Shown here: positions 62,855 through 63,570 of the stretch, in pieces | Numbering within the stretch: position 1 is the first letter of the stretch | Layout: every line of letters starts with the position of its first letter | The notes under the pieces: generated by a model | What the model saw: the letters and a program-made list of their open reading frames with translations, nothing else | Told to the model about the DNA's origin: nothing | Databases searched by the model: none | Program-made: the position numbers and the translations under genes | From: an uncultured Sphingomonadaceae bacterium | GTDB taxonomy: Bacteria > Pseudomonadota > Alphaproteobacteria > Sphingomonadales > Sphingomonadaceae | NCBI GenBank assembly: GCA_947258815.1 | Contig: CAMYJW010000026.1 | Coordinates: 1-63,570 of the forward strand | Length of the DNA: 63,570 nucleotides | Direction: 5' to 3'

Positions 62855-63214
62855 TAGGCCCACGTGAAGGGGAGCGCCCAACTGGGCGACTCTAAGCCTT
62901 GCCGCCTCCAACCTTGTTGCAAGGTTGATGTTGATTTCCGAAACGGAGTGCGAGGCTGCAAGCGTTGGCTTTTCGACACGGAGCGCTCGCCCGGCTGCCA
63001 TAATACGAATTTCGAGCGGCACTTGCGGGTTACGATAGACGGCTTGGAGGAACGCATGAGCATCCCCCTCGAATGCTCCGTCAATCGAGGCAGCAGCTTG
63101 CCGTGCCGCTTCCTCCATGGCCAACGTTGAGTTGTTCTTCCGTCCCGGCGGGCGACCGGGACCGGGCTTATAGTTGCCTTGGCGCTTGCGCTGAGTTTTG
63201 ATGCTCGATGACAT
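62825..63214 (-). CDS. Terminase-small-subunit-like protein
   Basis: A 129-aa protein. The N-terminus KPGPGRPPGRKNNSTLAMEE is a basic DNA-binding arm seen in phage packaging and DUF5681-like proteins. A helical core follows (DAHAFLQAVYRNPQVPLEIRIMAAGRALRVEKP), resembling small terminase subunits and related phage-derived proteins. ATG 63214 lies 25 bp from a perfect palindrome, so transcription is probably controlled there. Terminase role is an inference from pattern. Confidence 0.6.
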   Translation of the reverse strand: MSSSIKTQRKRQGNYKPGPGRPPGRKNNSTLAMEEAARQAAASIDGAFEGDAHAFLQAVYRNPQVPLEIRIMAAGRALRVEKPTLAASHSVSEININLATRLEAARLRVAQLGAPLHVGLLEHNGRTIP

Positions 63215-63446
63215 TGGCAGAACCTTATATCCTTTTCGTAAGGTAATATATTACCTTTTCCGTAATCCTGCCAGCCCTGAAAATGAGTATTCCTACCCCG
63301 CGCCTGCGGCTTCGCGCGGGGTGGGCGTGGCCCTGCCACGAACCTTATCGCGCCTACCAATGCAGAATTTGCGAAGGGCCTGTATGCCCGCGAGGCCCCC
63401 CGGCACCCGGCGAAAGGGGTTGGTAGCCCAGTCGCGCATAGACCTA
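63215..63446. other. Non-coding spacer between island gene and IS
   Basis: A 232-bp stretch holding the palindrome at 63240 and a GC-rich part (63290-63400) without a convincing gene. Confidence 0.5.
63240..63257. promoter_or_regulatory. Perfect 18-bp palindromic operator candidate
   Basis: AAGGTAATATATTACCTT is fully self-complementary. It lies 26 bp upstream of the terminase-like start on the minus strand, in an AT-rich patch. A repressor dimer site is the simplest reading. Confidence 0.6.
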
Positions 63447-63570
63447 GGCCCTGTTGACAAACTGGATTCACAAGCGGGACGAGATGTGATTCAAGATAGC
63501 TTTTGCGGAGGTTATCTTGGCGCGGTTGCTGATGGGGGATGCCGAATGGGCATTCTTTGAACCCTTTCTG
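63447..63570 (+). mobile_element. Left end of an IS5-type insertion sequence (truncated by window)
   Basis: The terminal sequence GGCCCTGTTGACAAACTGGA begins at 63447 after CTA, consistent with a TA-containing target. About 70 bp later a GGAGG site precedes TTG 63517, which opens ARLLMGDAEWAFFEPFL, the typical N-terminus of IS5-family transposases (DDE). Only 18 codons are visible. The right end lies outside. Confidence 0.8.
63517..63570 (+). CDS. IS5-family transposase, N-terminal fragment (window edge)
   Basis: Eighteen codons from TTG 63517 (or from ATG 63532) to the window end. The D-EWAFFEPFL segment matches the conserved start of IS5-type transposases. No interruption is visible; the rest lies outside. 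Confidence 0.75.
   Translation, partial: MARLLMGDAEWAFFEPFL

Noticed and set aside
1..63570. CRISPR arrays or rRNA operons
   Set aside because: No regularly spaced direct repeats and no rRNA-like sequence were seen.

Overview
The window reads as chromosome of an alphaproteobacterium of the order Sphingomonadales, probably the Erythrobacteraceae/Novosphingobium neighbourhood. The grounds are high GC with GC-rich third codon positions, a dnaA-rpsT-mutM-ubiE-ubiB-coaBC-dut block, an rpmH-rnpA-yidD-yidC-engB-dapE block, frequent 4-nt start/stop overlaps, and CcrM-type GANTC sites beside dnaA. This is inferred from gene content and order, not from a database search.

Layout. (1) Positions 1-4965 are a foreign island: the end of a TPR protein gene overlapping a TIR-like membrane protein gene, a serine recombinase followed by tightly overlapping small genes including a treble-clef zinc protein, and a 454-aa protein with Rep-like traits. 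Its right end lies inside comM: the comM fragment (4966-5625) stops at the Walker A loop. (2) Positions 5626-58416 are ordinary core chromosome: ribosome and membrane insertion (rpmH, rnpA, yidD, yidC, engB), lysine/aspartate metabolism (dapE, dapB, lysC), DNA repair and replication (nth, mutM, dnaA, dut), ubiquinone (ubiE, ubiB, ubiG), CoA (coaBC), envelope and cell wall (murJ, mltA, a PBP1A-type enzyme, hflKC, a Do-type protease, an SPFH/NfeD pair), secB, trpS, aroC, hemH, mrp, two molybdenum enzymes and several small enzymes. (3) Positions 58417-63570 are a second island, inserted at a tRNA-Val(UAC) gene: a P4-type integrase, a fragment resembling the tail of another integrase, a secreted protein gene split by a frameshift in an A7 tract, an AlpA-like excisionase, a DUF3631 ATPase, a terminase-small-subunit-like gene behind a perfect 18-bp palindrome, and the left end of an IS5-type insertion sequence cut by the window edge.

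Several core-genome spacers hold large inverted-repeat elements. Two of them (32596-32776 and 37591-37792) share long near-identical segments in opposite orientation and carry 34-36 bp perfect stems. Two more spacers (6762-7119 and 13485-13648) have related architecture. The leads most worth following are the comM-borne island with its TPR/TIR pair and Rep-like gene, the dispersed giant-hairpin family, the GANTC cluster beside dnaA, the roughly 180-residue acidic insert in CoaBC, and the layered remnants in the tRNA-Val island.
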